Positions 1 through 8,580 of a stretch of 64,000 bases of DNA are shown one piece after another. Location: contig JAXLWN010000023.1 of assembly GCA_046328475.1 (NCBI GenBank), positions 1 to 64,000 of the forward strand, read 5' to 3'. The stretch comes from CADCWN01 sp046328475. GTDB lineage: Bacteria; Chloroflexota; Chloroflexia; Thermomicrobiales; CADCWN01. Made by a program: the position numbers and the translations under genes. The notes below the pieces were generated by a model. That model searched no databases, was not told the DNA's origin, and worked only from the letters and a program-made list of their open reading frames with translations. Within the stretch, counting starts at the first letter, position 1; each line of letters begins with the position of its first letter.

Positions 1-561
1 TCGCTCGAACGGCGCGGCCTGAAGGTGACGGTGGTGCCGTGGGATACGCCGTACGAGACGGTGGCGGCGCTGAAGCCGGACGCGGTGACGACCTCGCCCG
101 GTCCCGGCGACCCAGAGAACGCCGAACTGACGGTGAATACGGTGCGCCAGATCATCGACCACAATATCCCGTTCCTGGGGATCTGCCTCGGGCACCAGTT
201 GCTCGCGCTGAGCATCGGCGCGGCGACGAGTCGGTTGCACTACGGCCACCGGGGCGGCAACCAGCCAGTGAAGGACCTGCTCGACGGCCGGGTCTACATC
301 ACGTCGCAGAACCACGGCTTCAAGGTGGACCCCGACCAGATCCCGACCGACAAGGGCTGGCGGGTCGGCAAGATCAACCTCAACGATGGCTCCGTTGAGG
401 GGCTGACGCACGAGACGCGCCCGATCCTCTCGGTGCAGTACCACCCGGAGGGTGCGCCGGGGCCGCAGGATAACCAATATCTGTTCGATCATCTGGTGAA
501 GATGATTGAGGAGCGCGACGGGAGCAACACCGTCAACGGGGAAGGCGATCAGGGGGCATGA
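1..561 (+). CDS. carA: Carbamoyl-phosphate synthase small subunit, 3' part (carA)
   Basis: This is the C-terminal glutamine amidotransferase part of the small subunit, which hydrolyses glutamine and passes ammonia to CarB for carbamoyl phosphate synthesis (pyrimidines and arginine). The reading frame is already open at base 1, so the 5' end lies outside the window. Class I GATase motifs are visible: SPGPGDP, the nucleophile elbow GICLGHQLLA with the catalytic Cys, and YHPE with the catalytic His and Glu near the end. SQNHGF is also typical of CarA. The stop overlaps the next start as ATGA, implying translational coupling, and carB follows 1.6 kb downstream. Identity is secure; only completeness is limited. 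Confidence 0.97.
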   Translation, partial: SLERRGLKVTVVPWDTPYETVAALKPDAVTTSPGPGDPENAELTVNTVRQIIDHNIPFLGICLGHQLLALSIGAATSRLHYGHRGGNQPVKDLLDGRVYITSQNHGFKVDPDQIPTDKGWRVGKINLNDGSVEGLTHETRPILSVQYHPEGAPGPQDNQYLFDHLVKMIEERDGSNTVNGEGDQGA

Positions 562-1034
562 GGTCGATCCAGTTACCGCTCGGGCGGCCCACCAGTTGCG
601 GCGGGCTGCTGGTGAAGGGATTGCTGTTGCCCGGACTGTTGGCGCTCGGTGGCGCGTTCGTTCCCTCGATGGCGCAGCGTTACCTGAATTCTGCGCTGAC
701 GGCATCCGCGCCCGCGCAGGTGATCGAGGTGAAGACGAACACGCTCAACAACAAGAACAATACCTATTGCCGGACGACGGTGCGCTTCCGATACGCGATC
801 AACGGCGAGGAGCGTGAGGGGAGCGATTGCATCCATTTCGACCGGCTGAATGCCGATTGGGGGATGAGTGGCGATTGGACGCGCAAGTTTCCCGAGAGGC
901 AACCGGTGGTGGTGTGTTACGACCCGGCCAATACGAAGCGCGCGATCGTGGTCCCCGGCGACTACGCGTGCCCGCCCGGCGCGACGCCCTGGCGACGCTG
1001 GTGGGAAGGGGCCGGGGCGGGGTTGTTGGATTGA
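558..1034 (+). CDS. Membrane-anchored DUF3592-like protein
   Basis: This 158-residue protein starts inside the carA stop (ATGA overlap). It has an N-terminal hydrophobic stretch at about residues 14-38 that could be a signal anchor. A compact domain follows that reads like DUF3592: a beta-rich segment with TYCRTTVRFRYAINGEE, a central Cys, and a late VVVCYDPANTKRAIV stretch. The two-Cys pattern would suit an extracytoplasmic domain. No catalytic motif is recognisable. It sits between carA and carB and is probably co-transcribed with them, but nothing links it to pyrimidine synthesis. The family assignment rests on pattern only and the function is unknown. Confidence 0.6.
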   Translation: MRSIQLPLGRPTSCGGLLVKGLLLPGLLALGGAFVPSMAQRYLNSALTASAPAQVIEVKTNTLNNKNNTYCRTTVRFRYAINGEEREGSDCIHFDRLNADWGMSGDWTRKFPERQPVVVCYDPANTKRAIVVPGDYACPPGATPWRRWWEGAGAGLLD

Positions 1035-1066
1035 AGCGGCGGGCGTGATGCAGCAGGGCTGACAAC

Positions 1067-2113
1067 GTGTCGCAGTTGGGTATATTCGGGGGAGATCCGG
1101 TGGTTCGTCTTGAGAACCCCACTCTGGAAGAGATGCGCGGAGAGGTGCGGGAGGTACTCCTTCTGGGCGGCTTTTCGCATCTCGCCGAGACTGTTGCCGA
1201 ATTGACGTTGCCGTCTATCCGTCTGCTGCCGACTGTTAATGAAGGCGGTGGCTTGCCTCTGGGGGCATCCAAGTTTGGAGGACAACCCGATCTGCCGGCG
1301 GGGTTTGAATGGCCGTACACGCGGGCTGATTTGCTCTTGGGTGGATTCTCAGACTTGAATGACCTGAATTCGGAATTTGAGTACACCGCGCGTGGTATCC
1401 GCTACCCACTGGCCTTCGTTGCCCAACTCAACCTGGCCGAGTTTGCCCATCTGGACCTCGCGCACCAATTGCCGGAGGAGGGCATCCTCTACTTCTTCTT
1501 CGATCATATGTGGTACTACGAGGCCATTGAGGGTGAAGAGTACCGCAGTTGGATAACGCTATACCACCCATCCTCGCACGTGGATGGGGTGAATCGCTTA
1601 CCCTATCCCAACGATCTCCAGACGAAAAGCCGCTTTAAGGAACGCGCACTAGGGGTGCGCTTGGAGACATCTCTACCGTCTTACTCCAAATACGATCAGG
1701 GCCTCGTGAAACGCTTTGCCATGCCAGACTTGCGCTTTACTGATGACGAGTACGACTCCTATCGTCATCTTCGTGAGATCTATGCTGAAGTGGACGAGGA
1801 GGAGGGCTCGCCCACGCCCATTCACCGATTGCTTGGGTATCCTGAGCCGGTGCAGGGCAACATGCAACTCGACTGTCAACTTGGGTCGCACGGTATCCTC
1901 GATTGGGAAGATCCACGCGTTGAGTCATTGGCTACTGGGGCGACCGACTGGCGGCTTCTTCTTCAGATCGACACCGATCTTCCGGATCAATTCATCTCGG
2001 GTCAAGATGAGTTTCTCTGGGGGGATTGCGGCAGACTCTACTTCTGGATACGCAAGCAAGATCTCAGGGATCGCAACTTCGATCAGATCTGGATGATCCT
2101 GCAATGTCACTAG
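1067..2113 (+). CDS. DUF1963 (YwqG-like) protein
   Basis: This 348-residue soluble protein starts with GTG; a weak AGCAGGG lies about 9 nt upstream. Hallmarks of the YwqG/DUF1963 family are GASKFGGQPDLPAGFEWP near residues 66-83, FVAQLNLAEFA, LPEEGILYFFFD, LLGYPEPVQGNM and a C-terminal WGDCGRLYFWI. In this family these lines form a beta-rich fold of unknown biochemical role, often in genes of sporadic distribution. Codon use here is visibly less GC-rich than in carA and carB on either side, with many T- and A-ending codons, which suggests later acquisition. It separates carA from carB. No enzymatic function is proposed. Confidence 0.85.
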   Translation: MSQLGIFGGDPVVRLENPTLEEMRGEVREVLLLGGFSHLAETVAELTLPSIRLLPTVNEGGGLPLGASKFGGQPDLPAGFEWPYTRADLLLGGFSDLNDLNSEFEYTARGIRYPLAFVAQLNLAEFAHLDLAHQLPEEGILYFFFDHMWYYEAIEGEEYRSWITLYHPSSHVDGVNRLPYPNDLQTKSRFKERALGVRLETSLPSYSKYDQGLVKRFAMPDLRFTDDEYDSYRHLREIYAEVDEEEGSPTPIHRLLGYPEPVQGNMQLDCQLGSHGILDWEDPRVESLATGATDWRLLLQIDTDLPDQFISGQDEFLWGDCGRLYFWIRKQDLRDRNFDQIWMILQCH

Positions 2114-2205
2114 CGACTCACGACCCATGCTAGGTACCGACAAACGGTGCATCTACAGCTTGAACATGCGCCCATAGGAGGGGCCAGAGGGAGTAAGGGA
2201 GAATC

Positions 2206-5200
2206 GTGGCGAACGACATCAAGAAGGTTCTGGTCATCGGGTCCGGCCCGATCGTGATCGGGCAGGCGGCCGAGTTCGACTACGCCGGCACCCAGGCTTG
2301 CCGCGCCCTGCGCGAGGAGGGGATCCAGTCGATCCTCGTCAACTCCAATCCGGCCACGATCATGACCGATGAGGGGGTGGCCGATGTGATCTACATCGAG
2401 CCGCTGACGGTCGAGGTGGTGCGCCGGATCATCAAGCGCGAGCGCCCCGATGCCTGCCTGCCGACGCTCGGTGGGCAGACCGGTCTCAATCTGGCGATGG
2501 ACCTGCACCGGCAGGGGGTCTTCCAGGAGTTCGGCGTGCGATTGCTCGGCGCGAACCCGGAGACGATTCGGCTGGCGGAGGACCGCGAGGCATTCAAGGA
2601 CCTGCTGATTCGCATCGGCGAACCGGTGGTGGAGAGCGCGATCGTCCACACGCTGGACGAGGCGCGCACCTTCGCCGCGACCGTGCCGCCGCCGCTGGTG
2701 ATTCGGCCGGCGTACACGCTGGGCGGCACGGGGGGCGGCATCGCCTACACGATGGACCAGCTCGACGCGGCGGTGCAGCGCGGCATCGAGGCGAGCCCGA
2801 TCGGGCAGATTCTGCTCGAACGCTACCTGAGCGGCTGGAAGGAGATCGAGTACGAGGTGATGCGCGACAGCGCCGACACCTGCATCACGATCTGCAACAT
2901 GGAGAATCTGGACCCGATGGGGGTCCACACCGGCGACAGCATCGTGGTCGCGCCGAGCCAGACGCTCTCGGACCGCGAGTATCAGATGCTGCGCTCGTCG
3001 GCGCTGAAGATTATTCGCGCGCTCGGGATCGAGGGGGGCTGCAACGTGCAGTACTCGCTCGATCCGAAGTCGTTCCAGTACTACGTGATCGAGGTCAACC
3101 CGCGCGTCAGCCGCTCCTCGGCGCTCGCTTCCAAGGCGACCGGTTACCCGATCGCGCGCCTCGCCGCGAAAATCGCGGTCGGGCGGCGGCTGGACGAGGT
3201 GCCGAACGCGGTGACGGGCAAGACGGTGGCGGCCTTCGAGCCAGCACTCGACTATTGCGTGGTCAAGATCCCGCGCTGGCCGTTCGACAAGTTCGTTCGC
3301 GCCGACCGGACGCTCGGGACGCAGATGAAGGCGACCGGCGAGGTCATGGCGATCGACCGCTCGTTCGAGGCGGCGCTGCAGAAGGCGGTGCGCTCGCTGG
3401 AGGCGGGCGGCGCGTCGAATCTCGCCTGGGAGTCGCCCGACTGGGATGGGCCGGGCGGCGAGGAGCGCCTGATGGATCTCGTCAAGCGCCCGACCGACCA
3501 GCGGCTCTGGGCGCTGATGGCCGCGCTGCGGCGCGGGCATACCCCGGAGGAACTCTCGGCGCTGAGCGGCTACGACCCCTGGTTCACCCGCAAGATGGCG
3601 CGGCTGGTCGCGTTCGAGCGGACGCTGTCTGACGCGGGGGCGGCGCTCGGCGACGAAACGCTCTGGGACGCCAAGCGCCTCGGGTTCAGCGACCGGCAGA
3701 TCGCCGCGCTCACCGGGCTGAGCGCGGACGAGGTTGCGACACGGCGGCGCGCGGCGGGGATCGAGCCGGTCTACAAGACGGTCGATACCTGCGCGGCCGA
3801 GTTCACCGCGCAGACGCCCTACTTCTACTCGACCTACGAGGAGGAGGACGAGGCGACGCCGATCATGGAGCGGAAGGCGGTGGTGCTCGGTTCGGGGCCG
3901 ATCCGCATCGGGCAGGGGATCGAGTTCGACTATTGCTCGGTGCAGGCGGCGCAGTCGCTCGATCGCGCTGGCGTGGCCTCGATCATGATCAACTCCAACC
4001 CCGAGACCGTCTCCACCGACTTCGACACCAGCGACCGGCTCTACTTCGAGCCGCTCGACGACGAGAGCGTGCTGGAGGTGTTGCGTCACGAGGGGATGCC
4101 GCCGACGGTCGTGCAGTTCGGGGGGCAGACGGCGATCAATCTGGCCGCGCCGCTCGACCGGGCGGGCGTGCCGATCATGGGCTCGTCGCGCGACGCCATC
4201 GACATCGCCGAGGATCGGCGGCGGTTCGAAGCGTTCCTGCGCGGGCTCGGCATCCCCCAACCGCCGGGCGCGGCGACGACCTCGCTGGAGGAGGCGGTGG
4301 CGACCGCCGAGCGGATCGGCTACCCGGTGCTGGTGCGGCCGTCGTATGTGCTCGGTGGGCGCGCGATGGAGGTGGTCCACACGGCCGACTACCTGCGCCA
4401 GTACCTGACCACGCAGGTCGAGTTCGGCGGGCACCCGGTGCTCGTGGACAAGTACCTGGAGGGCAAGGAACTGGAAGTGGATGCGATCTGCGACGGCGAA
4501 CGCATCCTCATCCCCGGCATCATGGAGCACATCGAGCGCACGGGCGTCCACTCGGGCGATTCGTTCGCCGTCTACCCGCCGCAACACCTCTACCCGCACG
4601 AGCAGCAGCAGATCATCGAGCACACCACGAAGATCGGGCTCGCGCTCGGCGTGCGCGGGCTGATGAACGTGCAGTATGTCAGCTACGGCGGGCGGATCCA
4701 TGTGATCGAGGTCAACCCCCGCTCCAGCCGCACGGTGCCGTTCCTGTCGAAGGTGACGGGGGTGCCGATGATCGAGCTGGCGATGGGGATCATGCTCGGG
4801 CGCAGCCTCGCCGACCAGGGGTACCAGGGCGGACTTTGGCCCGACCAGCCGTTGGTCGCAGTGAAGGGGCCGGTCTTCTCGCACGCGAAGCTGCGCGGGG
4901 TGGAGGTGGGCCTCGGGCCGGAGATGAAGTCGACGGGCGAGGTGATGGGAGTCGATACGACCTTCGCCGCCGCCTTCTTCAAGGCGATCCTCGCGGCCGG
5001 GATGGGCTTGCAGCGTGGCGGCGGCATCTTGCTCAGCCTGGCGGATGCCGACAAGGCCGACGCCGCGCCGATGATCGAGGCGCTGGTGCGCCTGGGCCAT
5101 CCGCTCTACGCGACAGAGGGGACCGCCTCGTTCATCGACCGTTTGGGGATGCCGGTGCAGTTCGCCACGAAGCGGATCGGCCAGGGACACCCAGATGTGC

Positions 5201-5439
5201 TCGACGTGATCCGCGATGGCACGGTGGCGATGGTGATCAACACACCCGGCCTCGCCTATCTGGAGCAGCAACAGGGCTTCCTGATCCGCCGCACCGCCGT
5301 GGAGCGCGGGATTCCCTGCCTCACGTCGATCGACACCGCCGTGGCGATGGCGAACGCGATGCTCTCCTCGGAGGGGGCGTTCAGCGTGCAACCGCTGCTG
5401 GCGTACCGGCACGCGGCGATGCGGCGGTCGGGGGATTAG
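2206..5439 (+). CDS. carB: Carbamoyl-phosphate synthase large subunit
   Basis: A full-length 1077-residue CarB, which makes carbamoyl phosphate from bicarbonate, ATP and CarA-derived ammonia. GTG start with a good TAAGGGAG ribosome site just upstream. The internal duplication is clear: the first half has GGQTGLNLA and EVNPRVSRSSALASKATG, the second half FGGQTAINLA and EVNPRSSRTVPFLSKVTG, each with its ATP-grasp fold. A C-terminal MGS-like allosteric domain occupies roughly residues 930-1070 (LYATEGTASFIDRLG). Length is normal. Long open frames on both other strands across this gene are codon-bias shadows. It is separated from carA by two unrelated genes. Confidence 0.98.
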   Translation: MANDIKKVLVIGSGPIVIGQAAEFDYAGTQACRALREEGIQSILVNSNPATIMTDEGVADVIYIEPLTVEVVRRIIKRERPDACLPTLGGQTGLNLAMDLHRQGVFQEFGVRLLGANPETIRLAEDREAFKDLLIRIGEPVVESAIVHTLDEARTFAATVPPPLVIRPAYTLGGTGGGIAYTMDQLDAAVQRGIEASPIGQILLERYLSGWKEIEYEVMRDSADTCITICNMENLDPMGVHTGDSIVVAPSQTLSDREYQMLRSSALKIIRALGIEGGCNVQYSLDPKSFQYYVIEVNPRVSRSSALASKATGYPIARLAAKIAVGRRLDEVPNAVTGKTVAAFEPALDYCVVKIPRWPFDKFVRADRTLGTQMKATGEVMAIDRSFEAALQKAVRSLEAGGASNLAWESPDWDGPGGEERLMDLVKRPTDQRLWALMAALRRGHTPEELSALSGYDPWFTRKMARLVAFERTLSDAGAALGDETLWDAKRLGFSDRQIAALTGLSADEVATRRRAAGIEPVYKTVDTCAAEFTAQTPYFYSTYEEEDEATPIMERKAVVLGSGPIRIGQGIEFDYCSVQAAQSLDRAGVASIMINSNPETVSTDFDTSDRLYFEPLDDESVLEVLRHEGMPPTVVQFGGQTAINLAAPLDRAGVPIMGSSRDAIDIAEDRRRFEAFLRGLGIPQPPGAATTSLEEAVATAERIGYPVLVRPSYVLGGRAMEVVHTADYLRQYLTTQVEFGGHPVLVDKYLEGKELEVDAICDGERILIPGIMEHIERTGVHSGDSFAVYPPQHLYPHEQQQIIEHTTKIGLALGVRGLMNVQYVSYGGRIHVIEVNPRSSRTVPFLSKVTGVPMIELAMGIMLGRSLADQGYQGGLWPDQPLVAVKGPVFSHAKLRGVEVGLGPEMKSTGEVMGVDTTFAAAFFKAILAAGMGLQRGGGILLSLADADKADAAPMIEALVRLGHPLYATEGTASFIDRLGMPVQFATKRIGQGHPDVLDVIRDGTVAMVINTPGLAYLEQQQGFLIRRTAVERGIPCLTSIDTAVAMANAMLSSEGAFSVQPLLAYRHAAMRRSGD

Positions 5440-5450
5440 CGGAGAGGCCG

Positions 5451-6419
5451 ATGGTCCTGCCGCCGATTGACTTTGACGGCCTCTGGAAGGATGCGCTCGA
5501 CCTCTATCTGGAGGAGGCGCTGGCATTGTTCTTCCCGGATGCCCACGCAGCAATCGATTGGTCGCGCGGCTACCAGCCGATCGACAAGGAACTCCAGCCG
5601 CTGGCACCGGAGGGGGAATCGGGCGTTCAGGCGGTGGACAAGCTGGCGCAAGTCTGGCTGCGCGATGCTGTGGGTGCGGGGAATGCCGAGGAGATCTGGG
5701 TACTTATCCACATCGAGGTCCAGAGCCAGACCGAGACGTTGTTCGCGGAGCGCATGTTCCGCTACCACACGCGCCTCTACGATCAGCATCGCCATCGGGT
5801 CGCCAGCTTCGCCATTTTGGGCGATGAGCGCCCTGGCTGGCGGCCCGACAACTTTCGGTATGGTCTGCTCGGTACGGACCTGCGTCTGACCTTCCCGATA
5901 GCCAAGTTGCTCGACTATGACGAGGCTATACTTGAAGCGAGCACCAACCCGTTCGCAACGGTGGTGCTGGCGCATCGCGCCGCGCAGGCGACGCGCCACG
6001 ATGCCGAGCGGCGCGCGGTCTTCAAGTTCAATCTCACCAGGCGGCTGTATCGGCTTGGGCATAGTCGCGATGAGGTGGTTCGGCTCCACCGTTTCATCGA
6101 CTGGCTGCTGAGGCTGCCGCCCGAGTTGGAAGATCGAGTAATGCAACAGATCAAGGGCTTCGAGGAGGAGCAAGCCGTGTCGTACATGAGTTATCCCGAG
6201 CGTGTTGGCCATGCACAAGGCGTGATCGAGGGGCGGGCTGAGGGCTGGATTGAGAGCATTGCCACTGCACTGGAGGTCAAATTTGGCGCTGCTGGGCTTG
6301 TCCTCATCCCCGAGATCCGACAAATCGTGGAGCCAGATCGGCTGCGGGTTATCCTTGCCCGTTGTATGACCGCCTCTTCACCCGAGGAAGTTCGTGCGGT
6401 TTACGCGGACGTCAAGTAA
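5451..6419 (+). CDS. Rpn/PD-(D/E)XK nuclease-family protein
   Basis: This 322-residue protein starts with ATG behind GGAGAGG, 11 bp after carB. It resembles the Rpn family of recombination-promoting nucleases (often annotated as transposase-like, DUF4351 relatives): an N-terminal FDGLWKDALDLYLEEALALFFPD, then a PD-(D/E)XK-like core with an Asp in VDKLAQVWL and the E-x-Q signature WVLIHIEVQSQ, then a helical C-terminus with GVIEGRAEGWIES. Known members cut DNA or promote RecA-independent recombination in E. coli; activity here is inference. It lies inside the pyr operon between carB and pyrK and so is probably co-transcribed. The family is accessory and often horizontally spread. Confidence 0.8.
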   Translation: MVLPPIDFDGLWKDALDLYLEEALALFFPDAHAAIDWSRGYQPIDKELQPLAPEGESGVQAVDKLAQVWLRDAVGAGNAEEIWVLIHIEVQSQTETLFAERMFRYHTRLYDQHRHRVASFAILGDERPGWRPDNFRYGLLGTDLRLTFPIAKLLDYDEAILEASTNPFATVVLAHRAAQATRHDAERRAVFKFNLTRRLYRLGHSRDEVVRLHRFIDWLLRLPPELEDRVMQQIKGFEEEQAVSYMSYPERVGHAQGVIEGRAEGWIESIATALEVKFGAAGLVLIPEIRQIVEPDRLRVILARCMTASSPEEVRAVYADVK

Positions 6420-6437
6420 CGAGCGTCAGGAGTTCCC

Positions 6438-7235
6438 ATGCCGCAGCAGTTCCTCGCCCGCGTCCTGGAGAGCGAAGTGATCATGCCGTCCAACGCCCTG
6501 GTGCGGCTGGCGGTGCCGGCGTCGGTGGCGACCGCGACCGCGCCGGGGCAGTTCTTGATGCTCGGGAGCGGTGGGCGTGATCCGCTGCTGCCGCGCCCGT
6601 ACAGTATTTTGCGGGCGAATCGGGCGGCGCAGGGCGAGGCTGACGGCAGCCTGGAGATGCTGGTCTTCACCGGGGGACGCGGCGGGCTGCGGCTTGGGGA
6701 TTCCCAGCCGGGCGCCGCCTTCCCGGCGATCGGGCCGCTCGGCAACGGCTTTACGATTGGGGAGCGGGTCCGTCGGCTGCTGCTGATCGCCGTTGGGCAC
6801 GGGGTGGCACCGTTGATCGCGCTGGCCGAGCAGGCATTGGCGAAGGGGATCGAGGTGGTCATGCTGGTCGGCGCGCAGAGTGTGGCCAGCCTGTTGCCAT
6901 TGACGTATCTGCCCGAGGAAGCGGAGATCGTCGTGGCGACGGCAGATGGTTCGCGCGGTCATCACGGCGTGGTCACGGATCTGGTGCCGAACTATCTGGA
7001 ATGGGCCGATGCGATCTGCACCTATGCCTCGGAGGCGACGTACGCGGCGTTGCGCGATGCGCTGCGCGCCTATCGCGGGGCGCGCACGCTGCCGCCGGTG
7101 CAGGCGGCGATTGAGCGTTCGATGGCGTGCGGGATGGGGGTCTGCCTGGGGTGTGTGGTGGAGACGACCTCCGGCTTGAAGACGGTCTGCCGGGATGGAC
7201 CGGTCTTTCCGATTGAGAAGCTCGTGTTGGGGTAG
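6438..7235 (+). CDS. pyrK: Dihydroorotate dehydrogenase B electron-transfer subunit
   Basis: A 265-residue PyrK, the FAD/2Fe-2S subunit that passes electrons from PyrD to NAD+ in the class 1B dihydroorotate dehydrogenase. The ferredoxin-reductase-like fold shows the FAD-binding RPYSILRA at about residues 53-60, a glycine-rich NAD segment, and the C-terminal iron-sulfur motif ACGMGVCLGC followed by VCRDGP, giving four Cys ligands. ATG start. The stop overlaps the left arm of a heptad-repeat hairpin (from 7235), and pyrD follows 87 bp later, so the two subunits are adjacent as expected. Confidence 0.97.
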   Translation: MPQQFLARVLESEVIMPSNALVRLAVPASVATATAPGQFLMLGSGGRDPLLPRPYSILRANRAAQGEADGSLEMLVFTGGRGGLRLGDSQPGAAFPAIGPLGNGFTIGERVRRLLLIAVGHGVAPLIALAEQALAKGIEVVMLVGAQSVASLLPLTYLPEEAEIVVATADGSRGHHGVVTDLVPNYLEWADAICTYASEATYAALRDALRAYRGARTLPPVQAAIERSMACGMGVCLGCVVETTSGLKTVCRDGPVFPIEKLVLG

Positions 7236-7380
7236 TGCGGAGTGCGGAATGCGGAGTGCGGAATAGGTTCGCGCGATGCGGCAACCTGTACGCGAACGAT
7301 TGCGTTGACCGGAGGCTAAGTGATGGCGAATACACTGCTTGGTGTCCAGGATTCCGCATTCCGCACTCCGCACTCCGCAC
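7235..7380 (+). repeat. Heptad-unit inverted element spanning the pyrK-pyrD junction
   Basis: The left arm (7235-7264) consists of four copies of a 7-nt unit, GTGCGGA or ATGCGGA. The right arm (7351-7380) is its reverse complement with two transition differences, so 30-nt arms can pair around an 86-nt loop. The loop holds the pyrD ribosome site GGAGG (7311-7315) and the ATG at 7323. The right arm lies inside the pyrD reading frame and is translated as the extra N-terminal residues. Pairing in mRNA could affect pyrD translation; that is inference. Confidence 0.85.
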
Positions 7381-8330
7381 TAGCCGTCGATCTTGCGCCG
7401 AAGAATCCGCGCGAGTTGGTGCTGCGTAATCCGGTGATCGCGGCGTCGGGCACGTTTGGGTATGGCGTCGAGTATTCCGGGGTGATCGATGTGCAGTCGC
7501 TGGGGGCGATTTGCTCCAAGGGCGTGACCTATCGTCGTCGCAAGGGTGCGCCGATGCCGCGCATCGCGGAGACCCCGGCCGGGATGCTGAACGCGATCGG
7601 CTTGCAGAATCCCGGATACAAGGAGGTCATCACCAAATACGCGCCGATCTGGCGCAAGTGGGACGTGCCAGTATTGCTCAATGTCGCGGCGGATACGGTC
7701 GGGGAGTTCGTGGAGATCGCGCAGCTCGCCGACGAGACCTCGGGGATCGCCGGGCTGGAATTAAATGTCTCCTGCCCCAATGTCGATGCAGGGGGGATGT
7801 TCTTCGGGGCCGATGCCGGTCTCGCGGCCGAGGTGACGGCGGCGGTGCGCGCGGTGACGACCCTGCCGGTGATCGTGAAGCTGACGCCGAACGTGACCAA
7901 TATCGTGACGATTGCCCGCGCGGTGGCGGATGCGGGGGCCGATGCGCTCTCGCTGATTAATACGCTGCTCGGGATGGCGATCGATGTGCGGCGGCGGCGG
8001 CCGGTGCTCGGGAACACTACCGGGGGGCTCTCCGGGCCGGCGGTGAAGCCGGTCGCGGTGCGGATGGTCTATCAGGTGGCCGCTGCGGTGGATGTGCCGA
8101 TCATCGGGCTCGGTGGCATCGCCTCGCTCGATGATGCGCTCGAATTCTTCATGGCTGGGGCGACGGCGGTGCAGATCGGCACGGCGACGTTCCCGAATCC
8201 GGGCGCGATGCACGCGTTGATCGCGGATCTGGAAGCGTGGCTCGTGCGCGAGGGGTATTCGTCGGTCAACGACATTGTGGGGATCGCGAATCAGCAGGTG
8301 ATGAGTCGGCGGGAGGCGCGGGAGGCCTGA
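7323..8330 (+). CDS. pyrD: Dihydroorotate dehydrogenase B catalytic subunit
   Basis: Catalytic FMN subunit of class 1B dihydroorotate dehydrogenase, the partner of PyrK. The core shows LAPKNPRELVLRNPVIAASG, SGTFGYG, the catalytic-loop Cys in NVSCPN, INTLLGMAIDV, and the FMN-phosphate site GLGGIAS. ATG 7323 is preferred because GGAGG lies 7 nt upstream; an in-frame GTG precedes it at 7320. Family members usually begin only a few residues before the conserved VDLAPKNP. Here about 20 residues precede it, and most of them are encoded by the right arm of a repeat element. The core is intact, so the enzyme is probably functional with a repeat-derived N-terminal extension. Confidence 0.96.
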   Translation: MANTLLGVQDSAFRTPHSALAVDLAPKNPRELVLRNPVIAASGTFGYGVEYSGVIDVQSLGAICSKGVTYRRRKGAPMPRIAETPAGMLNAIGLQNPGYKEVITKYAPIWRKWDVPVLLNVAADTVGEFVEIAQLADETSGIAGLELNVSCPNVDAGGMFFGADAGLAAEVTAAVRAVTTLPVIVKLTPNVTNIVTIARAVADAGADALSLINTLLGMAIDVRRRRPVLGNTTGGLSGPAVKPVAVRMVYQVAAAVDVPIIGLGGIASLDDALEFFMAGATAVQIGTATFPNPGAMHALIADLEAWLVREGYSSVNDIVGIANQQVMSRREAREA

Positions 8331-8337
8331 GGAAAGA

Positions 8338-8578
8338 CCGCAGAGGCGCAGAGACGCAGAGAACGACGCGGAGACGAGGGGCGAAGAAGGGACAAAATGT
8401 AACCACAGAGGACACAGAGGGCACAGAGACGAGTCTCATTACGAGTAACGAAAGGGACGGATCCTTCGCTGCGCTCAGGATGACAAGGGCGAGGGCTCCG
8501 CCTCCGTGGTGTCATCCTGAGCGCAGCGAAGGATCCGTCTCCTCTTACGACTTACGACTTACGACTTACGACTCTCTT
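8338..8578. repeat. Composite repeat block between convergent pyrD and rqcH
   Basis: The whole 250-bp gap is repeat sequence. It begins with a CAGAGACGCAGAGA-type stretch (8340-8380) and a GACACAGAGGGCACAGAGA module (8411-8429). A perfect inverted repeat of 30 nt follows, with arms 8456-8485 and 8510-8539 and a 24-nt loop, and the block ends in four TTACGAC heptads (8546-8573). The inverted repeat contains CCTTCGCTGCGCTCAGGATG. Related modules recur at 42.5-42.8 kb and near 61.5 kb. The hairpin may also act as a bidirectional terminator between the convergent genes. No coding potential seen. Confidence 0.85.
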
Positions 8579-8580
8579 CG

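Noticed and set aside
3933..5450. Upstream extension of the Rpn-family frame through carB
   Set aside because: The extension is an out-of-frame reading of carB. A ribosome site and ATG at 5451 mark the real start.
2110..5607. Very long open frame on the minus strand opposite carB
   Set aside because: It mirrors carB codon bias in a GC-rich genome, is rich in Arg/His/Pro without domain features, and carB itself is unambiguous.
5451..6419. Insertion-sequence transposase
   Set aside because: Rpn-family proteins are often labelled transposase, but no terminal inverted repeats or target duplication were seen and the core is PD-(D/E)XK-like.
8456..8539. tRNA or rRNA gene in the strong hairpin
   Set aside because: It is a simple two-arm palindrome without cloverleaf features or conserved tRNA bases.
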